From contig DALQ01000102.1 in assembly GCA_002496845.1 (NCBI GenBank), positions 1 to 48,578 on the forward strand: a DNA stretch of 48,578 nucleotides, written 5' to 3'. How positions within the stretch are numbered: position 1 is the first letter of the stretch; each line of letters starts with the position of its first letter. This DNA comes from Euryarchaeota archaeon UBA495 (GTDB taxonomy: Archaea > Thermoplasmatota > Poseidoniia > Poseidoniales > Poseidoniaceae). The position numbers were made by a program, and so were the translations under genes. Positions 8,937-15,118 of this stretch are shown here, piece after piece. Below the pieces are notes generated by a model, which ran no database searches, was not told the origin of the DNA, and saw nothing but the letters and a program-made list of their open reading frames with translations.

Positions 8937-9752
8937 TCAACCAAGGTGTTCTTTCAGCACGTCCACGTCTTCGGCCGCAAGGCCTGATGCGGGGGACAGC
9001 AGCCAGTTGAGGTAGGTTGGATCCTCGGCGGCGACTTCCCGCAGGCTCCGGCTCCGGTGCCGTCCGAAGGCGAGGATAAACCGCCCCTCGTCTTTGCGAA
9101 TTCGGCCTTCAGCATCAAGCGGAACAAGATCCAGCAATCCCCGACCAAGGGCCTGAGCGTCACGTCGTGCCTCGCCATGAATGAGCCAATGTTCGATCTC
9201 TTCGATGGAACGTCGAAAGGCGTGCGCGTGGTCGACGGTAAACCGCCACAACAGCATCAACGAGGCCGCCGCATCAGCCCCAGCCGTGTGGGCCTTCTCG
9301 AGACGAATGCCGTGACGTTGACACAACGAGCCGAGGTTGTGAGGACGTCCGACCTTGAGCCTGCGCGCGGCTTCCAAGGTGTCCAACACGGCCTTCGGGC
9401 GCGGCGGAAGCCGACCAAGTCGCATGAATTCCGCCTCCACCATGCCCATGTCGAAACGACGGACGTTGTGACCGACCAACACGGCCCCTTCGATGGCCTC
9501 GTGGAGTTCGTCCGCCACGTCCCGAAAGACAGGCGCTCCGCGCACGTCACCGTCGTAGATGCCGTGCACGCGGCTCGCTTCAGCCGGGATCGGACAACGA
9601 GGATCCACGATGTGCTCAATGTGCACCGGCTCCCCGTTGACGTCGCTCCCCACAAGGGCGAATTGGACGATGCGAGAGCGGGTCGTCGAGATGCCGGTTG
9701 TTTCGGTGTCGAAGGCCAAGACCCGCTCACCAGCGAGGGGGTCCACGGCCAT
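8937..9752 (-). CDS. DEDDh 3'-5' exonuclease, DnaQ/ExoX-like
   Basis: The 271-residue product carries a complete DEDDh exonuclease core. Motif I is AFDTETTG near residue 15. Motif II lies in GHNVRRFDMGMVEAEF. Motif III is in HTAGADAAAS, where His and Asp are catalytic. The C-terminal segment GRFILAFGRHRSRSLREVA followed by EDPTYLNWLL matches the small ExoX-type C-terminal domain, where a G-K/R-H/Y-K/R-G-like loop precedes YLxWLL. The expected activity is removal of 3' nucleotides from single-stranded or mismatched DNA, as in bacterial ExoX or the epsilon proofreading subunit. ATG at 9752 is preferred over GTG at 9758. It ends directly against the nuclease gene. A polymerase partner is not encoded here, so repair is the likelier context. 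Confidence 0.92.
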   Translation of the reverse strand: MAVDPLAGERVLAFDTETTGISTTRSRIVQFALVGSDVNGEPVHIEHIVDPRCPIPAEASRVHGIYDGDVRGAPVFRDVADELHEAIEGAVLVGHNVRRFDMGMVEAEFMRLGRLPPRPKAVLDTLEAARRLKVGRPHNLGSLCQRHGIRLEKAHTAGADAAASLMLLWRFTVDHAHAFRRSIEEIEHWLIHGEARRDAQALGRGLLDLVPLDAEGRIRKDEGRFILAFGRHRSRSLREVAAEDPTYLNWLLSPASGLAAEDVDVLKEHLG

Positions 9753-9829
9753 ACCCACGCTTCAGCCCGACCCTCCTTCAACCTCTCCGCTTACCGCAGG
9801 GTCCTTGCCCTGTGGCTGGATGACCGTCC

Positions 9830-10210
9830 ATGGGCTGGTGGAAACGGAAGGCTCCTCTCGACGACGAGGAAGAGGAGGAGGACCCGAACGCAGGGTTGTT
9901 GCCGTCCGACGTCGAACACCTTGCTGTTGCAAGAAGCGAGGCGGTCGAAGCCGCAGGGGCCCTTCTCGACGGGCCAACCGTGGCCGTAAAACCCGAGGAG
10001 GCTGCCGCCACACCGACGCCCGAATACGATGCAGGCGAGGTGGATCTCGACGTCCTCCTGGACGGCGAGGCGGTCGAGCCGAGCGTCGACCATTCTGAGC
10101 TCAACGTTGTCGTTCTCGACGACGTGTCTGAATTGGCGGACCCGCTGGCACATGCGCAAGTGGTCGGCGACGTGCCGGACGAAATCGACTTTGGGAACGC
10201 CGAAGAATGA
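9830..10210 (+). CDS. Small acidic protein, hypothetical
   Basis: The 126-residue protein begins MGWWKRKAPLDDEEEEEDP, a short basic-aromatic head followed by an acidic run. The rest is rich in Asp, Glu, Val and Ala with little sign of a compact fold (DLDVLLDGEAVEPSVDHSEL, VGDVPDEIDFGNAEE). The WWKRK head could contact membrane or nucleic acid, but this is speculation. I do not recognise a family. It lies 77 bp after the start codon of the divergent exonuclease and 49 bp before the lipoprotein gene on the same strand. Coding potential is supported mainly by lack of stops and by codon bias matching the neighbours. Confidence 0.6.
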   Translation: MGWWKRKAPLDDEEEEEDPNAGLLPSDVEHLAVARSEAVEAAGALLDGPTVAVKPEEAAATPTPEYDAGEVDLDVLLDGEAVEPSVDHSELNVVVLDDVSELADPLAHAQVVGDVPDEIDFGNAEE

Positions 10211-10259
10211 CGCTGGATGAACCGGACGGTTCAGAAAGTGTGGGCATACCTCACACCTC

Positions 10260-11441
10260 ATGGAGCGAGGCGGGAGGTCCACTCAACGGGCCCTCGCCAT
10301 GCTCGGATTGCTGCTGGCGAGCCTGTGTTTGCCGGGTTGCATGGACGCTCTGGACCTCACCGTGAACCCGAAGGCGAACCTCGAGGTGTACCCCGCGGTC
10401 ATCCAAGAAGGCGAGATGGTCACCCTCGATGCGCGTGCTTCAGAAGCCGTTGAAGGGGTCTTGACGGAGTGGATTTGGGACTTCGGAGACGGCTCCACGG
10501 CCACGACCGTCATCGGCTTCACCTCGCACCGCTACCCTGCCCATGGGATTTACACCGTCTCTGTGACGGTGGTCAACGACCAAGGCGGCGAAGACGAATC
10601 TTCCTCGTTGGTGACGGTCAACGGCGCACCAACCATCGTGCTCGATGTGCCGACCCTCATCCGTTCGGGAGACACCGCTTTGCTTGATGCGAGCGGCTCA
10701 ACCGATCCAGAGGGCGCGCCGTTGAGTTTCGTCTGGGACCTCAACCTCGCCGTGGACGGCGATGGAAACGGTCAACCCGAAGACGACGTTGACGCCATCA
10801 CGCCAGAAGTGCTCATTCCGACCGAGACGAGTGGGCTGATCCGCGGCCGACTTACGGTGGAGGACACCGATGGCGGCATCGTAATCGAGGACTTCGAATT
10901 GAACGTCACTGCCCGCCGATTTGCGCTGAGCTGGGTTGAGGAAATCGTGACGGTGTCATGGGACGGTTACTTGGACCAAGGCGACCGCTGGGAAGCAAAC
11001 CATGTGCCAGGAGAAGGCGTTCGCGTCATGTCTTACGAGGCGATTTTGGAACTTGAGCAAGACGTGCTCGTGCCAGCGGACAACTTCACGCTGGCGCTTG
11101 AAGTCCCCCTGGACGGCTACAACAAGCGCGCCCAGACCTCCCCAGGCAACATCACTCAGAACACCCCTGCATCGGCCGAACTTGAGGACGAAGGCCTCAA
11201 CCCAACGCCAGAGGATGCCGTCTACGAAGGAAATTCGGCCGATGAGGTCCTCAGCAGGGTGCTGAATCAGCCCGGCGCTCGTTTTGGTCAAGGGAACTGG
11301 ACATGGGCGGTCATCGCCGATCAGTCGGACCCTGACGGCCTCATCCCCGGCGCTCCAGACCCAGATCCGGGCAACGATTGGACGCTGGACGTTCGAATCG
11401 TTGTCCTCGTTCCGCGTTTGGTTGAGATTGCCTACGAGTGA
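10260..11441 (+). CDS. PKD-domain lipoprotein
   Basis: The 393-residue product has a lipoprotein signal peptide: basic MERGGRSTQR, a hydrophobic stretch, then the lipobox LPGC with Cys27 as the likely lipidated residue. Two PKD-type beta-sandwich modules follow. The first spans about 40-125, with the hallmark WDFGDGS and YTVSVTVVNDQGG. The second spans about 128-220, with DASGSTDPEGAPLSFVWDL and an Asp-rich VDGDGNGQPEDDVD loop that may bind calcium. The C-terminal 170 residues form an unrecognised, probably all-beta domain. It would be anchored outside the cytoplasmic membrane, a common arrangement for adhesion or polymer binding in marine archaea. Substrate unknown. Confidence 0.85.
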   Translation: MERGGRSTQRALAMLGLLLASLCLPGCMDALDLTVNPKANLEVYPAVIQEGEMVTLDARASEAVEGVLTEWIWDFGDGSTATTVIGFTSHRYPAHGIYTVSVTVVNDQGGEDESSSLVTVNGAPTIVLDVPTLIRSGDTALLDASGSTDPEGAPLSFVWDLNLAVDGDGNGQPEDDVDAITPEVLIPTETSGLIRGRLTVEDTDGGIVIEDFELNVTARRFALSWVEEIVTVSWDGYLDQGDRWEANHVPGEGVRVMSYEAILELEQDVLVPADNFTLALEVPLDGYNKRAQTSPGNITQNTPASAELEDEGLNPTPEDAVYEGNSADEVLSRVLNQPGARFGQGNWTWAVIADQSDPDGLIPGAPDPDPGNDWTLDVRIVVLVPRLVEIAYE

Positions 11442-11502
11442 GCCTGCCCTGCTGTGGCGGACAAGGCTATGAAGGCCCGACCGCTGGGCTGGAACGAGTC
11501 CC

Positions 11503-11856
11503 ATGGTTGGTGAAGTCGTGGTCAGCCGAGTCGGCATCCGTGACGGCCTTTCTGTGGATCTCGCGGTTCAGATGGAACACCCCGACGACTTTGATTTCCG
11601 CCCGTCGCTCCATTTTGAGCACACCACCCTGACGGTCAAGAGCCAGACCGATGGAAGCACCTTGGCCGAGGTCACCCTTGACCAAGAACAAATCAACGCC
11701 ATGATGGCCGACCGAGCCGCCACCCTCCGCATCAAGTTCAGCGTGACCGGCATGCACGGCCGCCTGAAGATCATCCACCCGATCATTGCGGACGGGAAGG
11801 CCAAGAAGTTGGCCAACGCCAATTGGAAAACCACGCTCCCCGTGCACATCGCGTGA
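11503..11856 (+). CDS. Small hypothetical protein
   Basis: The 117-residue protein has alternating strand-like segments (LSVDLAVQMEHP, LHFEHTTLTVKSQ, LRIKFSVTGMHGRLKIIHP), one amphipathic helix around EVTLDQEQINAMMADRA, and a Lys-rich end. No signal peptide or membrane helix is visible, so it should be cytoplasmic. I do not recognise a family. It lies 61 bp after the lipoprotein gene. A TATA-like GGCTATG at about 11464 could give it its own promoter. Codon use agrees with the neighbours. Confidence 0.65.
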   Translation: MVGEVVVSRVGIRDGLSVDLAVQMEHPDDFDFRPSLHFEHTTLTVKSQTDGSTLAEVTLDQEQINAMMADRAATLRIKFSVTGMHGRLKIIHPIIADGKAKKLANANWKTTLPVHIA

Positions 11857-11876
11857 CGGGAGGTCCCACAGGACCG

Positions 11877-11905
11877 TTATATCCGTGGACGTGATATCTT
11901 CCACG
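11877..11905 (+). promoter_or_regulatory. TATA box overlapped downstream by inverted-repeat operator
   Basis: TTATATCC at 11877-11884 is a good archaeal box A. A transcript starting about 25 bp downstream would begin at or next to the ATG at 11907, so the mRNA should be leaderless. CGTGGA at 11884-11889 and TCCACG at 11900-11905 form a perfect 6-bp inverted repeat with a 10-bp spacer, lying exactly between box A and the start codon. A protein bound there would block initiation. The downstream gene encodes a small winged-helix-like protein, so autorepression is a natural hypothesis. Confidence 0.55.
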
Positions 11906-11906
11906 T

Positions 11907-12188
11907 ATGCCTCGTAGGGTCGGTTCAGGTAGTCAGAAACAAGCACGGCTGGAGCGGTTGAAGCACGAAGTGGTGCGTTTTGTTTTGGCGAATCCCGGAT
12001 GCTCAGCGCAATCCATCGTGGCTGAATTGGCCAACGATCGCGCCATGCGAAATCACGGCCTCACCCCGAGAAAAATTGGCTTCTTCATTCCGAGGTACTT
12101 GGCCGACCGCCTGACCTGGTGGCAAGATCACGGCGCAGGACGTCGCGTGTATGGTGAGATCGGACATGACGTTGTCCCCAAGCGCTGA
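11907..12188 (+). CDS. Small winged-helix-like DNA-binding protein
   Basis: The 93-residue protein begins with a basic arm (MPRRVGSGSQKQARLERLK). A helical segment VVRFVLANPGCSAQSIVAELAND resembles the first helices of a winged-helix domain, with GLTPRKIGFFIPRYL as a recognition-helix candidate. WWQDHGAGRRVYGEI could be the wing. No metal-binding or ligand domain is present, so it would be a minimal DNA-binding protein. The gene has a strong TATA box at the right distance for a leaderless message and an operator-like inverted repeat over its start region. The fold assignment is from pattern reading only and is moderately secure. Confidence 0.6.
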   Translation: MPRRVGSGSQKQARLERLKHEVVRFVLANPGCSAQSIVAELANDRAMRNHGLTPRKIGFFIPRYLADRLTWWQDHGAGRRVYGEIGHDVVPKR

Positions 12189-12227
12189 CGACGCAACGCC
12201 CATGTGGCACGGCCTTGTGGTCGTGGC

Positions 12228-12893
12228 ATGGGGGAGGTCGCAGCGTACTTCGACCTTGACGGGACGCTGCTGGACGCATCGAGCGAAAAGACGCTCACCG
12301 GGACCCTCCTTCGGCGCCGACCCTGGCGCCTTCCCGTTGGTCTGACCTCGTGGACCGTACGCGCTTTGGTCAACCTCCTTCGGGGCCGCGCTCCCTACGA
12401 TGCTTTCCGCAACCGCGGGCATTTCACCGGCGCGGCATGGTCCACCCTTGAGGTCCTCTCGGAAGAACTCGCAGAGCAGGTGCTCATGCCGCGTGTGCCC
12501 CAAGAGGCCCTCGATCGTCTTGCATGGCACCGCGACCAAGGGCACCGTTGCATCCTCGTGACCGCCACCGTTGCGCCGATGGCTGAAGCCATGGGCAGGC
12601 AGCTGGGCATGGACGCAACCTATGGGTGCGGCCCCGCCGCGCGTACGGGACGCCTGTCCGGTTCAGAACGTGGCTGGTCGGTCCCTCGAAGGAAAGGCAA
12701 GGTGCCTGTCGTGATGGCGGATGCTGAAGCCAATGGACACGATCTCGCCCAATGTTGGGCCTACGGAAACACCCACGCTGACAGCTGGTTCATGCGGGAA
12801 TGTGGGCATGCCATCGCCGTGAATCCGGAAGGGGCGCTGGTCAAGGAAGCCGAGGCACGTAGCTGGGAACAGGTTCACTGGCGCGCTGCCTAA
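12228..12893 (+). CDS. HAD-superfamily phosphatase, subfamily IB (SerB-like)
   Basis: The 221-residue product has the HAD hydrolase motifs in order. Motif I is YFDLDGTLLD, with nucleophile Asp9 and acid Asp11. Motif II is the Thr in CILVTATVAPMAEAMG. The motif III Lys lies in SVPRRKGKV. Motif IV is WAYGNTHADSWFM, where GNT-x-AD replaces the usual GDS-x-x-D. A helical cap lies between motifs I and II (WRLPVGLTSWTVRALVNLLRG). This pattern fits the IB group, which includes phosphoserine phosphatase and CicA-like lipid or nucleotide phosphatases. The substrate cannot be read from sequence. ATG at 12228 is preferred over GTG at 12204, because it places the first strand directly at the N terminus as in relatives. 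Confidence 0.85.
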   Translation: MGEVAAYFDLDGTLLDASSEKTLTGTLLRRRPWRLPVGLTSWTVRALVNLLRGRAPYDAFRNRGHFTGAAWSTLEVLSEELAEQVLMPRVPQEALDRLAWHRDQGHRCILVTATVAPMAEAMGRQLGMDATYGCGPAARTGRLSGSERGWSVPRRKGKVPVVMADAEANGHDLAQCWAYGNTHADSWFMRECGHAIAVNPEGALVKEAEARSWEQVHWRAA

Positions 12894-12920
12894 GGCATGG
12901 CTTGACAGCATAGCATTGTG

Positions 12921-12997
12921 TGGCGGCCCCACCGCGATTCGAACACGGGTTGCTGGCTCCGCAAGCCGGCGTGATATCCAAGCTACACTATAGGGCC
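12921..12997 (-). tRNA. tRNA-Arg (anticodon GCG), CCA encoded
   Basis: The minus strand folds as a complete tRNA. The acceptor stem GGCCCTA pairs with TGGGGCC (one T-G pair), with discriminator G73 and encoded CCA at 12921-12923. The D-arm contains G18 G19 A20, and A20 is a classic arginine identity base. The anticodon loop is TTGCGGA, giving anticodon GCG that reads CGC and CGU. The T-arm is CCGTG-TTCGAAT-CGCGG. The anticodon stem CCGGC/GCCAG has one C28-A42 mismatch; the remaining pairs are canonical. No intron is present. A TATA box lies upstream on the minus strand at 13024-13031. The call is firm from structure alone. Confidence 0.95.
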
Positions 12998-13023
12998 TTG
13001 GTGTTCCAATCCACCCACCTCTC

Positions 13024-13032
13024 GGATATAAG
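13024..13032. promoter_or_regulatory. TATA element between tRNA-Arg and thioesterase genes
   Basis: On the minus strand this reads TTATATCC, ending about 27 bp before the tRNA 5' end, which is the expected distance for the tRNA promoter. On the plus strand the same bases read GGATATAAG, itself a TATA-like box about 60 bp upstream of the thioesterase ATG. One AT-rich element may therefore drive both divergent transcripts. Confidence 0.6.
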
Positions 13033-13088
13033 CCCGACGGGTGCGGTTCTCGACGAGGGTTCATGGGTCAGGTCCCAAAGCGGCACAC

Positions 13089-13511
13089 ATGGCGGTCACC
13101 GTCAAGCGTCGTGTGGATTTCCCGATGGTGGACATGGCGAACATCACCTATTACCCCCGCATCTACGATTTGGCACACCGCTGTTTCGAGGAGGCGTGGT
13201 TCGAAATCTGCGGCGTAGAATACGCCACGCTTGTGACCGAACGCAACCTCGGTTACCCCGTGGTTGACATCACCTCCACCTTCCAAGGCCCTCTTCGATA
13301 CGGTCGAACGGCGGTGATGACGATGTGGATTGAGTCGGTGGGCACCACCAGCGTGGTGTGGCAGTACCGCCTTGAGGACGACCTCGGTCAAGCGGTGTGG
13401 ACGTCGAGGCAAGTGACGGTTGGTGTGGACATGCGGACGATGAAACCGTGTACCGTTCCCGCCGATTTGCGCGAGGGTTTGTCGGCCTGCGGACCTCCAG
13501 AGGAGGCCTGA
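13089..13511 (+). CDS. Acyl-CoA thioesterase, 4HBT hot-dog fold
   Basis: The 140-residue product matches the YbgC/4-hydroxybenzoyl-CoA thioesterase group of hot-dog proteins. The conserved N-terminal motif appears as MVDMANITYYPRIYDLAHRC, where the Asp and the following Tyr-rich strand form the active site. It is followed by GYPVVDITSTFQGPLRYGRT, AVMTMWIESVGTTSVVWQYRL and a final strand. The expected reaction is hydrolysis of a short or aromatic acyl-CoA; the substrate is not predictable. ATG at 13089 is preferred over GTG at 13041, because the 16 extra residues are not conserved-looking. The next gene starts two bases after its stop, so the two are probably one operon. Confidence 0.85.
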   Translation: MAVTVKRRVDFPMVDMANITYYPRIYDLAHRCFEEAWFEICGVEYATLVTERNLGYPVVDITSTFQGPLRYGRTAVMTMWIESVGTTSVVWQYRLEDDLGQAVWTSRQVTVGVDMRTMKPCTVPADLREGLSACGPPEEA

Positions 13512-13513
13512 GG

Positions 13514-14071
13514 ATGCAACCTTGGAACATCGATCCCCGCCCAGATCGTCAAGGTCCACGTTCCATTGCCGTGCTTTTGTTCCTCGGTGCGGTGCTTCTC
13601 GGGCTTGCAGGCCTAGACGCGCTTCAGCACGGGGCCCTCGAGGATTTGCCGGCCGGACAAGTCGAGATGACCATCGAAACGCCGAACCTCAACGATGAGA
13701 TCGAAGTCACGCCCGAACAGTACCAGGCCTTCCATGACGAAGCACGCGAGAGCGGCGCCTACGCATGGCGGGGTTGGTCCTTGGTGCTCGGCATGTCCTT
13801 TGTGGCCTTGGGGAGCGTTGGTCTCTTCTTGCTCAAACCTTGGGGGCCGCGCCTCAGCACTGTCGGTGCGGCTGTGGCACTGGTCGGAGGCAGCGTGGGC
13901 GGCCTTCGTTTCCAATCGGCTGCCTCGTCCACGATGGAAGGCATGTTGGTCGACACCCAAACCTACCTTGCACTGGCGTGCAGCGTCATGACCGGCCTGT
14001 GCCTTGCCATGGCGGTCTTGCCGCTGTTCAACCATCGCGCGCGGCTGGCTCTTTTCCCCGAAGAAGAGTGA
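13514..14071 (+). CDS. Four-helix membrane protein, hypothetical
   Basis: The 185-residue protein starts with ATG directly after the thioesterase stop, with GAGG of the preceding codons as a possible ribosome site. Hydrophobic helices lie at about 18-38, 88-108, 112-130 and 142-164. Between helices 1 and 2 is an outward-looking hydrophilic stretch (IETPNLNDEIEVTPEQYQAF). The C terminus is NHRARLALFPEEE. I do not recognise a family. The longer upstream reading frame overlaps the thioesterase and is not used. It ends immediately against the convergent pentapeptide-repeat gene. Confidence 0.7.
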   Translation: MQPWNIDPRPDRQGPRSIAVLLFLGAVLLGLAGLDALQHGALEDLPAGQVEMTIETPNLNDEIEVTPEQYQAFHDEARESGAYAWRGWSLVLGMSFVALGSVGLFLLKPWGPRLSTVGAAVALVGGSVGGLRFQSAASSTMEGMLVDTQTYLALACSVMTGLCLAMAVLPLFNHRARLALFPEEE

Positions 14072-14512
14072 TCACGCTTCATCGGGCCGTGGCCATTTTT
14101 TCTTCAAGGCCTTCTCGAGTTTCTCGTCAAGGGTGGCGTTCCACCAATCGCTGCCTTGCCAGATGGCGTATTTTCCACGGATGCCGCGCAGGTCGGCTCC
14201 CTCCAGACGGCAGTTCCGAAAGTTCGAGAGATTCATCCGCGCCTTTCGCAGATCAGCCCCGCGAAGATCAGCCCCATCGAAGGCGCTCTTCATCAGGTCA
14301 GCACCAACCAGCGATGCCCGACGAAAATCGCAGGCTGAGAAGTCGGCTTCCGTCAAATCCGCACCGTCGAGGATGGCTCGACGGAAGGTGGATCCACGGT
14401 GTCGGCCGCCACGCAGCAGGGCGTTGGCCTTGTTTTGGAAGGACCAGTCCAAGACCTCGGCCTCTTCGGAGGGCCCGTCCCGGGGGTCGTCCCCGGACGC
14501 GGACATCACCAT
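14072..14512 (-). CDS. Pentapeptide-repeat protein
   Basis: The 146-residue product contains about ten A(D/N)LxX-type pentapeptides: STFRRAILDGADLTEADFSA, then SLVGADLMKSAFDGADLRGA and RMNLSNFRNCRLEGADLRGI. These should form a short right-handed quadrilateral beta-helix of about three turns. Acidic and basic caps flank it (MSASGDDPRDGPSEEAE at the start, LEKALKKKWPRPDEA at the end). Pentapeptide proteins range from DNA mimics that bind gyrase to scaffold modules, and this short one gives no clue to the partner. It is the second gene of a minus-strand pair, 9 bp after the winged-helix gene, with GAGGT seven bases before its ATG. Confidence 0.85.
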   Translation of the reverse strand: MVMSASGDDPRDGPSEEAEVLDWSFQNKANALLRGGRHRGSTFRRAILDGADLTEADFSACDFRRASLVGADLMKSAFDGADLRGADLRKARMNLSNFRNCRLEGADLRGIRGKYAIWQGSDWWNATLDEKLEKALKKKWPRPDEA

Positions 14513-14521
14513 GCAAGAACC

Positions 14522-15016
14522 TCACATGGTGCGCTCATCAAGGTGACGACGCCCGGCAGGCGTGAGCACCACGAAGCGGTTCTTGCCGCCCCCGCTCTCT
14601 GGGATCTCGAGCAGTCCTCGCTCGCGGAGCCGGTTCAGGTAGAGCGAGAGGTTGCCTGGGGCCTCAAGGCCTGCGTCCTCAAACAAGCGGGCGACCACGC
14701 GCGGGGGCGAGTCGTGCACGCCCTCGACGTCACGGAGATAGTGGATGGCAGCGAGCACCATGTCGGGCTTGCGCTCGAATCCCGCTCCGGTCACCAAATG
14801 GCGGAAAGCCGATCCGCGCTCGGGCAATTCGGCGCTTCCAATCGTCTTGGCCGCGGCTTCGACAGCTGCTTCACGGGCGTGGCGCAGGCGGTCCAATACC
14901 GAGGACCATACGCCCTCTTCTTGGAGCTCAGCAATGCGTTCTTCCACGTGATTCTTGGTGCCAGAAATCTCCACTTCGATGTCGCCGGCAAGGATGCGAA
15001 TAACAGCCTCGGTCAT
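14522..15016 (-). CDS. Winged-helix protein with N-terminal extension, putative regulator
   Basis: The 164-residue product begins with a beta-hairpin segment (AVIRILAGDIEVEISGTKNHVEERIAEL), then a helical linker. The second half resembles an archaeal winged helix: PDMVLAAIHYLRDVEGV, ARLFEDAGLEAPGNLSLYLNRL as the helix-turn-helix, and LLEIPESGGGKNRFVVLTPAGRRHL as the wing. The N-terminal hairpin is like those of other archaeal proteins carrying an I-x-G-x-x-V-x-V-x-G-x-x motif before a coiled segment. The TATA-like TTAACTATG at 15036-15044 lies about 25 bp from the ATG, predicting a leaderless mRNA. It is followed by the pentapeptide-repeat gene in an apparent operon. Confidence 0.72.
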   Translation of the reverse strand: MTEAVIRILAGDIEVEISGTKNHVEERIAELQEEGVWSSVLDRLRHAREAAVEAAAKTIGSAELPERGSAFRHLVTGAGFERKPDMVLAAIHYLRDVEGVHDSPPRVVARLFEDAGLEAPGNLSLYLNRLRERGLLEIPESGGGKNRFVVLTPAGRRHLDERTM

Positions 15017-15035
15017 GAGTGTGAATCATTTGCTT

Positions 15036-15044
15036 GCATAGTTA
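15036..15044 (-). promoter_or_regulatory. TATA box for winged-helix/pentapeptide operon
   Basis: TTAACTATG read on the minus strand is the most AT-rich stretch in the 102-bp divergent gap. Its centre is about 24 bp from the ATG at 15016, so transcription should start at the start codon itself. No equally clear box is visible for the divergent giant surface-protein gene. Confidence 0.45.
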
Positions 15045-15118
15045 AGGATTGGCGGTCACCCGTGGCCATGGCGATGGTGAAACTTGTGCATCTGTGCGCG
15101 CCTCGATGCGATAGGAAC

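Noticed and set aside
14399..15118. Upstream extension of the FG-GAP protein reading frame
   Set aside because: It would run antisense through two supported genes and place the signal peptide 250 residues inside the protein.
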